Positions 1-11,394 of a stretch of 64,000 nucleotides of DNA are shown here, one piece after another. The stretch is from positions 1 through 64,000 of the forward strand of contig WHVA01000080.1 of assembly GCA_015179125.1 (NCBI GenBank), read 5' to 3'. Origin of the DNA: Gautieria morchelliformis. Its lineage: Eukaryota; Basidiomycota; Agaricomycetes; Gomphales; Gomphaceae. A model generated the notes under the pieces. The model was not told the DNA's origin. It searched no databases and saw nothing but the letters and a program-made list of their open reading frames with translations. Every line of letters starts with the position of its first letter. Within the stretch, counting starts at the first letter, position 1. Position numbers and translations under genes: made by a program.

Positions 1-243
1 CTACATACAGTAAGCTAAGCTTGACATTGTTCCCCCCTCAGCACCCAAAATGCAAAATAAAAAATGCTTGTTTTATTCGGATTTTTTAGTTCTATGCCCT
101 AGCTATGGTCCACATAGCTTCAGATATGAAATTTCAAGCGAATCGGAGCGATATCAAGCAAGATATCGTTGTTCGAAGTTTGCGCGCTAAAACGGAAGCA
201 AATCCGACGCGCGCCTTAGGTACTGCAAACGGGTGTAAATCAG

Positions 244-885
244 GATTACAAGGAGGCCTCGCATAATCATGATCAGCCCAATGAATATTCGGCATTTGGT
301 TCTTTCAACAAGCTCAGCGGACCATTCACATCGTCCTCATATGTTGTTCCTAAGTTTGAACGACCTCCGAGAGAGTGGGAGAAAGGAGACCGATTTGACG
401 ACGGGTATGGCCTCTCTGCCGACAACAACGTAGGTAAACGGGGTCGGGAGAATGCCAAGGCAAAAGCTCGAGAAGCGCACAGGATAGCGGAGGAAGGCAA
501 TGACGAAATTGATTGGTTCGATATGAATCGCGCCGGATCTACGAAAGAGAGTGCCAAGGCAAAACATTTCTCTCTGCCTCCCAAACCGCCACCACCGACA
601 GTCCGCTTCGGCGCACGTGACTCTGGCAGTTTTTCGAAACCACCGTTGGATTCTGGCAATCACGCGCGGCACCCTTCTCAGCCATCCTTGGATCGCATAG
701 ACATGGACGACCGGCGATCTACGGAATATTCGCACAGACATAGGGACCGTAGGGAGATGAGTAGAAGAGATCGGCGAAGAGAGGAATCAGAGTCTCGACG
801 GCGAGACAGAGCATATTATTCGTCGCGTGATGATGAGCCACGCAGACATCACGGTAGTCGATGGCGAGGTGGGTACGATCGTTGA
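244..885 (+). CDS. 3'-terminal exon of an unidentified arginine-rich (RS-like) protein
   Basis: The frame is open from position 220, and a good intron acceptor (AAATCAG) ends at 243, giving a phase-0 exon that runs to the TGA at 883-885. An internal ATG at 523 opens the same frame, but the upstream residues look equally protein-like, so I treat this as the last exon of a gene whose start is lost or lies outside the window. The peptide has a mixed hydrophilic first half (motifs PKFERPPREW and DEIDWFDM), a proline stretch PPKPPPP near its middle, and a tail dominated by Arg, Asp, Ser and His (RDRREMSRRDRRREESESRR), like the tails of nuclear RNA-binding or splicing-related proteins. The function is unknown to me. 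Bases 1-243 could be intron or repeat. Confidence 0.5.
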   Translation, partial: DYKEASHNHDQPNEYSAFGSFNKLSGPFTSSSYVVPKFERPPREWEKGDRFDDGYGLSADNNVGKRGRENAKAKAREAHRIAEEGNDEIDWFDMNRAGSTKESAKAKHFSLPPKPPPPTVRFGARDSGSFSKPPLDSGNHARHPSQPSLDRIDMDDRRSTEYSHRHRDRREMSRRDRRREESESRRRDRAYYSSRDDEPRRHHGSRWRGGYDR

Positions 886-1262
886 AAGTGTAACATGCTT
901 TTCTTGGTTTTGTTGGTTGTTGGGAGGTGTACATGTACATGTACTTATGATCATGTTAAAAATGGTATGTTAAAGTCAATACTGTGTCCAGGTGTGACAA
1001 GCAGTGACTATGATTGCTTATATTGTGCTCTCCCAGTATGTCGTTTGAGCACGCACCAGTATCAAAAGGTGGTGACCCTCTGTCAATGTCTACAAAACCC
1101 TGACATCTCACCAATAATATAGGGATGATGATGGGACTGGGTGTTGCGTCGCTCATGTCCTCTCTCTTTGACATCAAGCCCTACTTCCACCTGCAGGTCC
1201 TCAGCGTTGCTTTAACCTATTCTGTCCGGCCGTGCTCATGATTTCCTGCCTGCACAGCTGTT

Positions 1263-1334
1263 ATTTTTAACATATTTATGGTATTTTATTTATGCATAAA
1301 TAGTTAAATACAATATATACGGCTTTCTCATCGT
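1263..1334 (+). repeat. Direct repeat copy 1 (AT-rich, about 72 bp)
   Basis: It starts ATTTTTAACATATTTATGG and ends GCTTTCTCATCGT. It matches 1391-1462 with few substitutions, many of them A/G or C/T. Both copies share the core TTATGYATAAATAGTTAAAT, a short palindrome-like motif. The origin is unknown. Confidence 0.75.
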
Positions 1335-1390
1335 GTCTGATGACGAGCACGCCAGACAGACGTCGAAATGACCTCATATTCGATTTGTCC

Positions 1391-1462
1391 ATTTTTAGCA
1401 TATTTGTGGTATTTTATTTATGTATAAATAGTTAAATACAGAATATATGGCTTGCTCATCGT
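1391..1462 (+). repeat. Direct repeat copy 2 (AT-rich, about 72 bp)
   Basis: Second copy of the 1263-1334 repeat, offset by 128 bp. Both copies lead into sequence rich in 'gacgagca', so the true duplicated unit may be the whole 128 bp with a better preserved AT-rich core. Confidence 0.75.
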
Positions 1463-1750
1463 CAACGACGACGAGCAAGAGTGGTTTGATCGTTCCGTGG
1501 CTGGTTCCGGGGCTGGACGCCGTGTTGCTCCGGTGTTGAGGTCGGCTGACGCCGGACGACATGAGTCACACATGTCGACGACAGAGGTCCATACCTGACG
1601 CCAGCTGAAATAAGAAGCTACTCACTGACCTGACCTCCATTCTGCGGAATAATTGGCGGAATAGACCCACCACGAGAAAAGAGTCTAGTTAGGCCTAGAC
1701 CACACATGTGGGGTGTGGGCCTAATTGGATTAGTAAGTGGTGCTATACAG

Positions 1751-2310
1751 GTGAAGCGGATCCTCTCCGGGTCTGATGACAAGACGATCCGTGTGTGGAA
1801 TGCAGACACCGGGGAGGCCATTTCAGCACCAGTCGAAGGCCACACCGACATGGTCACGTCGGTGGCGTTCTCGTATGACGGCAAGCGCATCGTCTCTGGG
1901 TCTTATGACAAGACGATCCGTGTGTGGAATGCAGACACCGGGGAGGCTATTTCAGCACCATTCGAAGGCCACACTCACTGGGTCATGTCGGTGGCGTTCT
2001 CGCACGACGGCAAGCGCATCGTCTCCGGGTCTTTTGACAAGACGATCCGTGTGTGGAATGCAGACACCGGGGAGCTCATTTCAGCACCGTTTGCAGGTCA
2101 GGCTAGTCAGTAGCTACTATCTTTATTTGTGGGAACATGATGAAATCTGCTAATATCCTTTGCACAGCTATGGGGCCTGGGTTCCAAAACAACTCACGGA
2201 TCAAAAATGGCTGGTTACTAAACTTGCCCTCAGAACTTTTATTCTGGGTTCCACCCTGGTCTCAGTTTGGTTTGTGGTGGCCGGCGAGTGTGAGTCAAGG
2301 GTTGCGGTGA
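1751..2310 (+). pseudogene. C-terminal stub of a NACHT-WD40 (NWD) family protein
   Basis: The first exon (1751-2096) encodes WD40 repeats of 43 residues with almost identical units. Three copies of [17 protein letters not shown] alternate with GHTxxVxSVAFSxDGKRIV. A GT donor at 2097 and an acceptor ending at 2167 join to a last exon, 2168-2310. Its product (FQNNSRIKNGWLLN, then SELLFWVPPWSQFGLWWP) is the tail typically found after the WD40 propeller in agaricomycete NACHT-WD40 proteins. The NACHT domain and most of the propeller (normally 7-14 repeats) are missing upstream, so this is a 5'-truncated relic. The near-identical 129-bp units are typical of this family, whose repeats are thought to recombine. 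In fungi these are NLR-like proteins linked to non-self recognition. The family call is good; expression is doubtful. Confidence 0.75.
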
Positions 2311-2961
2311 GTGCGTCCAGTAATCCATGTACGCAAGTACTAAATCCGTTAGCCGTTTGATAAACCATAGAATAATCTGATTCAGTTATTCCAAAAATAT
2401 CAAAACAGTTATGATTACATGGACTGTTCCACTGCTCAACACAAGGTCTGAAGGTATGTGGAGTGGTACCTTGTCTTGCTATCATCCTTCGCTGCTCCCT
2501 TAGGTCTATTCCCAGGCTCAAAGGTATCGAGATATCTTTGTAGGTAGAGCTTCTGCTCGGTATTGCACCGGCCCCTATGGTTTTACTACAGTACAACGTT
2601 ACCACTCTTGTTTGCTCATGCGGCCCCGGTGAGGGTGTCACCCCATCCGTTCCAAGAGGTTAGGCGAGCCTTCAGCATCACAGACAGCGATTATGAAGAG
2701 CTTCAAGCAACAAGGGGACTGGCTGAATGAGTCTTTATTGTGAAGAACGTGGATACAAGACTTCCAAGACTGTTTTCATATCGGCCATCCTCGTCGGACC
2801 GCTATGTGAAAGCTGGGGCGAAGTTACACCTAAACGATATATGACATGTAAGGGAGCATGATATTGCGGCGGAAGAATCAAAAGGACGACTGACTCGGGG
2901 GGCCCATAGGCATTGATGCAAGCCACAACGGATACCTGGCCGCACTTGACATACGGATGAT
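2311..2961. other. Intergenic sequence, nothing recognised
   Basis: A minus-strand open frame covers 2201-2641 but overlaps the last WD40 exon and shows no family features. No repeat or RNA gene was recognised. Confidence 0.4.
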
Positions 2962-2974
2962 AACCTAACGCCTG

Positions 2975-3338
2975 CGCAGAGGAGAGTGCTGGTGAAGGGG
3001 CTGTGCAGAGGGGCGAAGTCCGCGAGAACATTGCTGGGAAGGCCGAAGGCGATGACGCATTTGTTCAAGTATATCAGCGCTACACGCAGGTTCGAAAAAA
3101 CGCACGGGGAGCTCGAGCTACCGGAGGTGCAGGACAGAGAGGCGAGATGAAACGCGGAGAGATCACACGGATGCGCGATGCGCAAAGCTACCACAACCCC
3201 GCCCACATAGGCAGGACTCGCTCGGGGCTCTGCCCCATGAGCGCAAGCAGGGATAGAGAACGAAAGGACATGGCGGACACACCTGTTGACCATAGGGCTC
3301 GGCCCCAAAAGACGATAAATTGGATTATTTAAAAAAAA
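2975..3338 (+). mobile_element. 5'-truncated Tad1-like LINE, 3' end with poly(A)
   Basis: The 3' end (GGGCTCGGCCCCAAAAGACG, then ATAAATTGGATTA and about 10 A) matches the 3' end of the full-length LINE near 63790-63852. The remainder is decayed ORF2 tail and 3' UTR. The copy is flanked by a 13-bp target-site duplication, AACCTAACG(C/T)CTG, at 2962-2974 and 3339-3351 with one mismatch. This is the hallmark of target-primed reverse transcription with 5' truncation. Confidence 0.8.
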
Positions 3339-3539
3339 AACCTAACGTCTGGCTGTGTAGTGGAGTGGAAGCTGATCAGAGTCCGAGTCCCTGGCCCGAC
3401 GTCACGGAGGACGATAAACCCACTGGGCATGCGGAGCCATATCATGATGGTGTCCTCAGCACGTAAGTTATTGAACTTGGATGTACACTGAGTAATGAAC
3501 TCGTGCAGGCAGAAAGAATCATCGAAGTTGACGTCACAA

Positions 3540-4090
3540 GGGATAACGGCAAGTCTGAAGACCCCGTACCTGATAAACTGTCACGTTTCTTACCCGATTA
3601 GATCCAATTAATCGAGGTCGATCGAAGGCGGACACTCTGATGATGCTTTCAAAGAACTGTACAGGTTTGAGGAGAGGCGTCAACTTTGTCCGATCCGGAA
3701 CTTCTGTCGCACACGGAACATGGAGTTTTTCTTCGATAATTTGCATGTTGTACATGACCTGTCAAGCCCGAAGTGGTTGATTGTAAAATTTGCAAGTAAG
3801 TGGCTACGAAGGTTCAGCCACTGGCGAATCATCGAAGTGTCAAATGTTGAGGGATAAATCGATAACCCGGACAGGTCTGAAGACCCCGTACCTGGTAAAC
3901 TCGATCAACACCCCCGGCCCCAGGCGGACCCTCATCCTGATGATTCTTTCAAAGAACTGTATGTTTGGGGAGCTAGAGGCGGCAACTTTGTCCGATCCGG
4001 AATGTCGCACACGGAACATGGAGTTTTTCTTCAATAATTTGCGTGTTGTACATGACAGGCCCAAAGTGGTTGATTGTAAAATTTGCTAGT
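3540..4090 (+). repeat. Internal tandem duplication (two units of about 260-300 bp)
   Basis: Units near 3545-3800 and 3860-4090 share the same order of motifs: TCTGAAGACCCCGTACCTG, then TTTCAAAGAACTGTA, TTTGTCCGATCCGGAA, CACACGGAACATGGAG and GTGGTTGATTGTAAAATTTG. The same pair is present in reverse in the right arm (about 15330-15580 and 15600-15900), so the tandem duplication came before the inverted duplication. Confidence 0.7.
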
Positions 4091-4857
4091 AAGTGAATAC
4101 GTTGTGCAGACGGCAAGCTCATTCATCTATCAACTTGTGCTTCTAGCAAACAGCAACGCCCCAAGGTGAAATATACACTTCCATGAAGTGACCACACTTG
4201 ATCCGCCGCCATATATACGCAACCAAGCCACGCGCGAGGTCCGTTTGAGATCTATACTCTGTCTCCAGCTCATTCAGGCGCAGTTCTCAATTAGAGTAAT
4301 TGCAATGAATGGTGCGAAGCGACAAGTTTCAAGAGAAAACTTCCCAAGGCCTTATGTAAAACGCGCCAAACCTCTAACGAGTCAACTGCTAACCAAGACC
4401 GGCCAGCTCTATCCAAGGAGACAAAGGAACACGTCATTGCCTAGACGAGCCTTTTAGGCGTGTACAGACAATTGAATGGTTGATAGTAACTGATCTGGCT
4501 TGTGATGTCTACGCTCGACCAACAGCGGATATCTACAATGAATCGCCCGCGCTTCCGTGAAATGATCAACGTCGCATCTCGGGCAAGGAGAGCGTGAAAA
4601 TCCTTTGCCTTGCCGAAGCTAGGGAACTAATTCACCAGCATCACTAGCATATATAGGTTAGACGGGTTCTGCATAGAATGGATGGCTGAACGCCAACACG
4701 ATGCCAATTTTCCTTTTTTTTTAACAATAAAATTGCAATTTATTGCAGGCATGTTGCAGATCAACGACATTGACTACAGAAATATACACGCAAGACCAAT
4801 TCACATGGAAAAGAGAGTTATGCCCGAAAGAAACTTAACAGCAATGGGTAGTCTTAT

Positions 4858-5339
4858 TTACAAGGAGAGGGGGGTGCAGCCGATGTTGATCTACATTTAT
4901 ATTGAGCAAGGGTGCACTCAGATCATGGCGAATAGGGACTCACGACGCCGTTGAAGTTGTTGTTAGTGCAACACACGGGCTGCTGGGTGCAGGTACTGCC
5001 TCTGCACATAGAATGGGTGGTTAGCAATTGATACCAAACCAGATCAAAGCAAGAGAAGACTAACACGAGGTTGACGCAGCTGAGGCCAACAACGACAGAG
5101 GGGTCCTGGAGGATAATACCGAGCAAGCCTATGATGGCGGCAGCACCGGGCAGAGAGTTGGCAGCTCCGACGCTGTTGCAGCACTGAGCAGCACCTGGCA
5201 AGGTTGTCAACAGGGTGTCAAGCTGTTAGAATACACACGAAGTCTCACCAGTGTTGCACTGCGAGGTGCTGGTGGTGGGAGCCGCGGTAGTAGCAAGGAT
5301 AGCAAAGGTGGAAACGACGACAGACTTGAAGAACATCAT
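4858..5339 (-). CDS. Class I hydrophobin (left-arm copy)
   Basis: A four-exon gene read from 5339 to 4858. The first exon is 5249-5339 and the others mirror the right-arm copy; introns are about 50-65 nt with GT-AG ends. The predicted 103-aa secreted protein has an N-terminal signal peptide (MMFFKSVVVSTFAILATTAA). It has eight cysteines in the hydrophobin pattern C-x6-CC-x33-C-x7-C-x5-CC-x12-C, with blocks QCNTGAAQCC, GLSC, TCTQQPVCC and INIGCTPLSL. Class I hydrophobins self-assemble into amphipathic films on aerial hyphae and fruiting bodies. A TATAAAA box lies about 85 bp upstream on the minus strand (5423-5429). Compared with its partner at 14102 the protein differs at two visible positions (Val for Leu, Leu for Ile near the C terminus), so it looks intact and constrained. 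Confidence 0.9.
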
Positions 5340-5422
5340 GTTGAGAAGAGTAAGAAGAGCTGGAAGTGGTGAGTAGTTCGACTGGTTGGTTAAACTGCAG
5401 AAAATCTACGAAAGGGATCGCC

Positions 5423-5429
5423 TTTTATA
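5423..5429 (-). promoter_or_regulatory. TATA box of the left-arm hydrophobin
   Basis: TTTTATA on the plus strand, TATAAAA on the coding strand, about 84 bp upstream of the start codon. It is conserved in the mirrored gene at 14012-14018. Confidence 0.65.
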
Positions 5430-6215
5430 CAGTGGACGGTGCATACCAGATGACATATTCGCTGCATCGAGGTACCCGTCGCTCCACAGTGGCGTTCATT
5501 CCGCACATGGTCCCGGACCACGACTTCAACAAACATCACAATGAGCAAATTGACCCATTTGTGGAAACTTAATAGCACAGCTAGAGAAGGGGATGACAAA
5601 TGTCATATATTCTGAAGGCGTATGCTGTGCTTTTGATCAGGTACGCACTAGTTCTGTGGACGCTCCACATCAATAGCGGGTGTTTGGCTAGCAAGGGTTC
5701 GAGCTTGCAACCAAGACAGGTAACAACCTGCAATAGCCACGACGATCTGCATTGGAGCTTGACGTTGAATAAATATCTGATTAACCATAGGAATGTTTAA
5801 GCCAAGGACTGCTGCTGGTCACAGGAAATATGAACAGCATTAGAAGCCAAGAGAAGCACAAGCAGTATTTCGTGGACGTAAAACTTGAAAAACAAAACAT
5901 TGACAGCGGCCACCTGAACTATGACGGTATTCGCTGCCTTCTTTGACGCTGCTGGACGAGCAATGAGCACTGGCAGGCAACAACCGCACCGACAGTGAGC
6001 CTTATGGCACAGCCACATTAGTCGGTGAAAACCATCAGTCTGAGGATCATCAGTGATTGTGACGGTAGGTTTCATTACGGTATAGCTGTCGTCCGTGACC
6101 TTGGCATCCCGTAGAAGCAATTGTGAAGCACGGATGCAGCTTGCACCCAACAAGACCGCGGAGCAGCGTTTACCGTGATATATAGTATCTGCTGTCCAGG
6201 TACTTGGGGCTGCCA

Positions 6216-6823
6216 TGTTATGACATTCAAGTAACGACGTTAATGATATCACTCAGATCTGAACCTAAAAATACACTGACGTCACCGAACCACACAATCC
6301 CCATAATCCATGCCCGCGTCCATACGCCGACACACAGAAATATCCCCGAATCCCCTGACTCGCATATACGCGACGCCGGACCAATACATTATCACGCACG
6401 CGCATAACACGATATGCATCCGATCGTCCCTGAGCGGCTCTAGCTGCAGCTCCATGATTCCCCCTATACATCACGCACATGCCCTTCCACACCATCGTCT
6501 TATCTACAACAAATCCTCAGCATTCCCTTGTAATATTCATTCGAGAGTTCACTCCAGACTATACTCCACACCCCCCCTATATCTCTACATCACATACCGT
6601 ATGTATCATATCGACACCGAGTCCTTCCCAGTAGTTAAATAGTACAAACAAATGTAACTGTCGAATAACAATAACAATAGTTTTACCTCTCCACCGTCTC
6701 AAGATTCCTGATCGAAATAGTCCCCGTAGTACAAACAGTCCTCTCAGAATTCAGACCTCTACTCGATTCAGCTTCACTTGAAGCTTGAATAAAATCCAAA
6801 TACATTTGTAGCAACTCTTATCA
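6216..6823 (+). repeat. 5' LTR of copia-1
   Basis: 608 bp, TG...CA ends, nearly identical to 11395-12002. Confidence 0.95.
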
Positions 6824-6841
6824 GATTAAGAGTCTCACGAC
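6824..6841 (+). promoter_or_regulatory. Primer-binding site of copia-1, complementary to a tRNA anticodon arm
   Basis: GATTAAGAGTCTCACGAC begins at the first base after the 5' LTR. Its complement contains TGAGACTCTTAATC, which reads as the 5' side of an anticodon stem and loop with a CTT anticodon (tRNA-Lys). Copia-type elements are known to prime from 5' half-tRNAs cut in the anticodon loop. The tRNA identity is inferred from the loop sequence only. Confidence 0.6.
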
Positions 6842-6848
6842 ACTCACC

Positions 6849-9800
6849 ATGGCTCAAACAACAGTACACCCAAAACACGACATACACAAATTCCGCGACA
6901 TCAAACCTAAACTGGACAAAGAGAACTGGATGTCATGGAAGAGGGAACTGTTAGCAACGATGAGGGACAGAGGGATTTTCAAAACAATCACCGGTGTGGA
7001 TCCCTACCCCGTCACAGCTAACCAGCAGATCACTGTCGTCGCCGGAATTAATATGGTTGGCAGTATGGCTCTAACTCAGCTTCAGGACGAGTGGGACGAC
7101 AGAAATAACGCAGCTTACAGCCAGATCCTCTTATGCATTTCCCCCGAACTACAGACCGCAATCGACATGACAGACCAATGCACGGAAGCATGGACTATAC
7201 TGACTAGGAAATTCGAGTCCACCGACCCTAGCAAAATCAGTATAATCAGGACAAAATACGAAAACTACCACATGATTGAGGGGCAATCGGTCTCGGCGTA
7301 CCTCACCGTGATGAAAGAATACAGGAATCAGCTTGCCAAAATGGGTGAAGTGATCGCTGATTCCACTCACGCGGCTACCATACTCAGGAATGTCCCCGAG
7401 TCATGGAGACCTATAGCGCAGACCATAAGAACAATCATGAGGGTGCCAGACGAGATCGAGGAGAGGCTGGAAGCACATGAGGCGGATCTCAACGCGGTGG
7501 AGATGTCGACACAAGCGGCTACGGTGTTCATAGCACAGGGCAGGACACAAAAATGATTCAATAACCCAACGCCGAGAATAAACAACAACCTCACCTATCC
7601 CTACCAAAACTGTATTCCACAACAAGTCAACAATGGAACGCCTGCATACTCCTGCAACAACTGTGGTAAGCCGAACCACTCTGCAGCGAGGTGTTACGCA
7701 CCTGGTGGGGGACTGGCGGGTCAAGAGCCATGGAAACGATTGTACGGGGCACAGGGAGGAGGAAACGTATAGGGAGGGGGAGGCATGCAGGGAGGGGGCA
7801 GCGCTCAGGGCGGAAATAGCGCTCACGGAGGAGGTATCACCGGAAGTGATCGAAATGACATCATCAGGGCAGCCCCACCCCCACAGCGTCATCAGTCGGC
7901 AAATCCCGACATAGCTCGATTCGCCAATATACCAAAGAAAAACATCGTCATGTTGGCACAAATCATTGAGAACCAATTCAATTCGAATAACACCACATTA
8001 ACAGCTAATTCGACAGCCCTATCAGCAATACAAGATAGCGTCCACATTTGGTTAATCGATTCCGGGGCATCTAGTCACCTATGCGGAACACTCGAACTAT
8101 TCGAAGAGAAACACCTCACACCTCCTATCTCGATAGAAACATCTAGTGGGGACTCATTTAATGCGGATCAACGTGGTACGATCCACATCACGATACAGAA
8201 TGACTCACACGCACAGCTATCCCCGCTCGCATTGACTCTAAAGGACGTCATATACGTTCCGAAACTCAACGCAAATCTATTATTGGTTGCAAGGATGACG
8301 AATGCCAATGTGGATGTTATATTCAGTAAATCCAACACATCATTACTGCTAGGCGACGAAACGATCGCAAAAGGTACAAGAATGAACGACCTATATGCCT
8401 ACATAGCACAGCCGTCTACGAAACCGGAGCCTGAAGCTGCCGTTTACTCAAAGGAACCCAACCCGATGTATCTGTGGCATCGAAGATTAGCACACACTGG
8501 AATCTCGATAATCGAGAAGATGTCAAAGAAACAAACTGGGATCGGGTTACCTGAACTGAGTGCAGGACAGGAGCTGAGTCCCTGTACAGACTGTCCTTTC
8601 GGAAAACAGACCCGCTTACCATTCAAAAACATCGAAAACCTTCCAGAATCGATCGGTGATATCATATCCTCTGATCTTTGTGGCCCATTCGAAACCTCAG
8701 TCAGCGGTTTCAAATATTTTGTCATCTGGATCGATCACGCCACCAGATATGTCAAAATAGACTTCCTGAAGAACAAAGAATGCAAGACGGTCACCAATTC
8801 GTTCAAGGAATATTTGGCGTGGTTGAAGAAGCAGAGGGGAGTTGATGTGAAGAGGATCAGAACGGATAATGGGGGAGAATACATGGGAGGAGAGTTCAAG
8901 GAACTGTGCAGTGAGCTTGGAATTGTTCATGAAACAACAACTCCTCACACACCTGAACACAATGGAGTTGCAGAGAGATACAACAGAACGCTCCAGGAAG
9001 GCGCACTCACATTACAACATGACGCCGGCCTCACGAATCGATTCTGGGTATCCGGCATCCACACAGTGAACTTCGTGAAAAATCGAATGCTACACAGCAA
9101 AATCGATATGTCACCCTACGAGGCCTTATGGAAAACGAAGCCCAGACTTGACTGGTTGCGCATATATGGTTCCAAATGCTGGGCACTGATACCGAAGGAC
9201 ACAAGGAGGAAGGGCGACTACAAATCAACAGAAGGGGTTTTCGTTGGATATTTTGACGATTCAAAAGCGTACAAGGTGTGGATACCACGCACCCAAACAC
9301 TGATGAAGGCTCGGGATGTAGTTTTCGATGAACTGAAACAAATCGAACGTACCACGCTACACATCACCGATGAAGACGAAACCCCACAGCTCTGGGTAGT
9401 CGATGGAAATCTCCCCACATTCTCCCATCCATCACAATCTGAAACCAACCCACCAATTGACGACAACGATGATGACATGCCACCCCTGACATTCGACGAC
9501 ACGATGGACACTGATGACGAAGGAGAGGGAGAAACGACAGAGGCGAGGCTGAACATAGGAGAGGGGGAGTTACGCACGGAGAGTTTCGACACAGAAGCCG
9601 AACCGGAGGAACAAGTGGAAGAGTCAGAGACGAGCACAGGAACGGGAGAGGGAGAGGAGACAGCACCAAAGGAATTCCTGAAGGGACCCTGGATGAATCC
9701 GTCAAACACGAATTATGAAAGAGGCAGGAGACACGCCGCACTACTCACCGAAGTAGTAGCAATGGCATACAGGAGGAGAGAACTTGAGGAAACCGAGGCA

Positions 9801-11387
9801 GGATTCATGGTACTAGCGGAGGACGAGCCAGCGAGCTACAAAGAGGCAATGAGGTCAGAGAATGGGGAGAGGTGGAGGAAAGCATGCCAAGACGAGTACG
9901 ACCTACTGATGGGGTACAACACGTGGAAGCTAGTCGAGAAACCAGCCGAGGTGAACGTCATAGGGAGCCGATGGACATTTCGAGTAAAGAGGGACAACAA
10001 GGGGGAGGTCGATAAGTTCAAATCCAGATTCGTTGCTCAAGGCTACTCACAAGTACCAGGAATCGACTTCCAAGAAACCTATTCCCCTACGATCAGACTC
10101 ACCTCTATCAGACTCATCCTAGCACTCGCGTGCAAATTCGACCTGGAACTTCGACACATAGACGTGAAGGGAGCATACCTCAACGGAAAGCTCGAGGACA
10201 CAGTATACATGCGACAACCGGAAGGTTTCGCCAAGCCGGGAGAGGAAAATCTAGTGTGTAAACTCAACAAAGGAATATACGGTCTCAAGCAGTCAGGAAG
10301 GGTATGGCACGGGACTCTGAGGAAAGAGATGGAGAGGATAGGATTCAAAGCAGGGGAGGCGGATAACACAGTATTCTTCAAGTTCGGAGAGGGAAACACA
10401 GTCGAAATCGCTGGATGGTACGTGGATGACGGACTCCTAGCATCGAATTCATTAACCGCTATGGAGGGGATGGTCACCGCAATCAGGGGGAGCTTTGATA
10501 TCCAAGATTTGGGGGATCCGACGCGACTGCTCGGGATACAGATCGTCAGGGAACGTGAACACGGCACAATACATATCTCACAACCGGCATTCATTAACAC
10601 GATGTCAAAACGATTCGAAATAACATCAGGATGCGCCGTCAATTCACCAATGGATCCTAACGTCGAACTACAAATCTCCACCATCCCAAACGACATCATC
10701 GATTACACGTACACATCCATCGTAGGCAGCCTCAACTACTGTGCCGTTGCCACTCGACCCGATATCGCATATGCCGTCAATAAGTGTGCACAATACTCAT
10801 CAAAACCTAATATCACTCACTGGGAAGCCGCCAAGAGGATATTGCGTTACCTGTTGAACACGAGAGAGTATGGAATACTGTATGTCAGAGAGGGGGAAGG
10901 AGCTGTTGGATACGCTCACAATCTAGCCGGATACACTGATGCGGATTTTGCAGGCGATCGAAATGACCGAAAGTCAACCACGGGATGGGTATTCACTTTC
11001 AACGGTGCACCCATATCCTGGGCATCGAAGAAACAGGGCCTTGTCAGTCGATCGACCATGGAGTCCGAGGTGGTAGGAGGGTCATTTGCATCGGCGGAAG
11101 GGATATGGCTCATTAAACTGGGGAAAGATTTCCAACACGACTTCACACCTATTCCAATATTCATGGATAATCAATCGGCCATCGCTTTCTTAACCAACAA
11201 TGCCAATAGCAGCCGAACGAAACACATCGACGTGCATTATCATTACACGAAGGAACAAATCGACGCGGGAAATATCAAACTACACTACGTAAAAACACTC
11301 GATAACCCCGCCAACGTCCTTACGAAACCACTGTCACCTCGCAAACATCTCAGCATCCTAGCGATGCTAGGAGTGCGTCGAGCTTGA
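6849..11387 (+). pseudogene. copia-1 gag-pol polyprotein with two in-frame stops
   Basis: One frame spans ATG 6849 to TGA 11385-11387, about 1,512 codons, broken only by TGA at 7554-7556 and TAG at 7770-7772. Gag (about residues 1-235, UBN2-like) is followed by a CCHC knuckle, CNNCGKPNHSAARC. The protease motif is WLIDSGASSH. The integrase has an HHCC region (HRRLAHTG, then CTDC) and a DDE core (SSDLCGPF, RTDNGGEY, NGVAERYNRT). The RT has VKGAYLNG and the YVDD box, and RNase H has GYTDADFAGD and MDNQSAI. It would drive copying and reintegration of the element. As TGA sits where CGA (Arg) and TAG where CAG (Gln) would fit, both stops can be C-to-T changes. Otherwise the frame is intact, so this copy was active recently or is an expressed relic. 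Stop-codon readthrough is an alternative for the first stop, which lies just before the knuckle, but I consider decay likelier. Confidence 0.9.
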
Positions 11388-11394
11388 GGGGGAG
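11386..11394 (+). promoter_or_regulatory. Polypurine tract of copia-1
   Basis: GAGGGGGAG abuts the 3' LTR and overlaps the gag-pol stop codon. It is the expected plus-strand primer site. Confidence 0.8.

Larger units (their letters stand above)
886..1750. other. Non-coding stretch with a diverged pair of direct repeats
   Basis: No convincing gene is seen. The stretch contains two about 72-bp AT-rich direct repeats 128 bp apart (annotated separately) followed by similar GC-rich text around 'gctcatcgt'. It then runs into a short segment just before the first WD40 exon. Confidence 0.5.

Noticed and set aside
2201-2641. 146-residue minus-strand frame
   Set aside because: It overlaps the final WD40-gene exon and resembles no known family.
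2802-3308. 168-residue minus-strand open frame
   Set aside because: It is antisense to the truncated LINE and shows no family features.
6265-6642. Open frames within the copia-1 LTR (repeated at 11444-11821)
   Set aside because: They are identical in both LTRs and antisense or overlapping LTR control sequence, without protein features.
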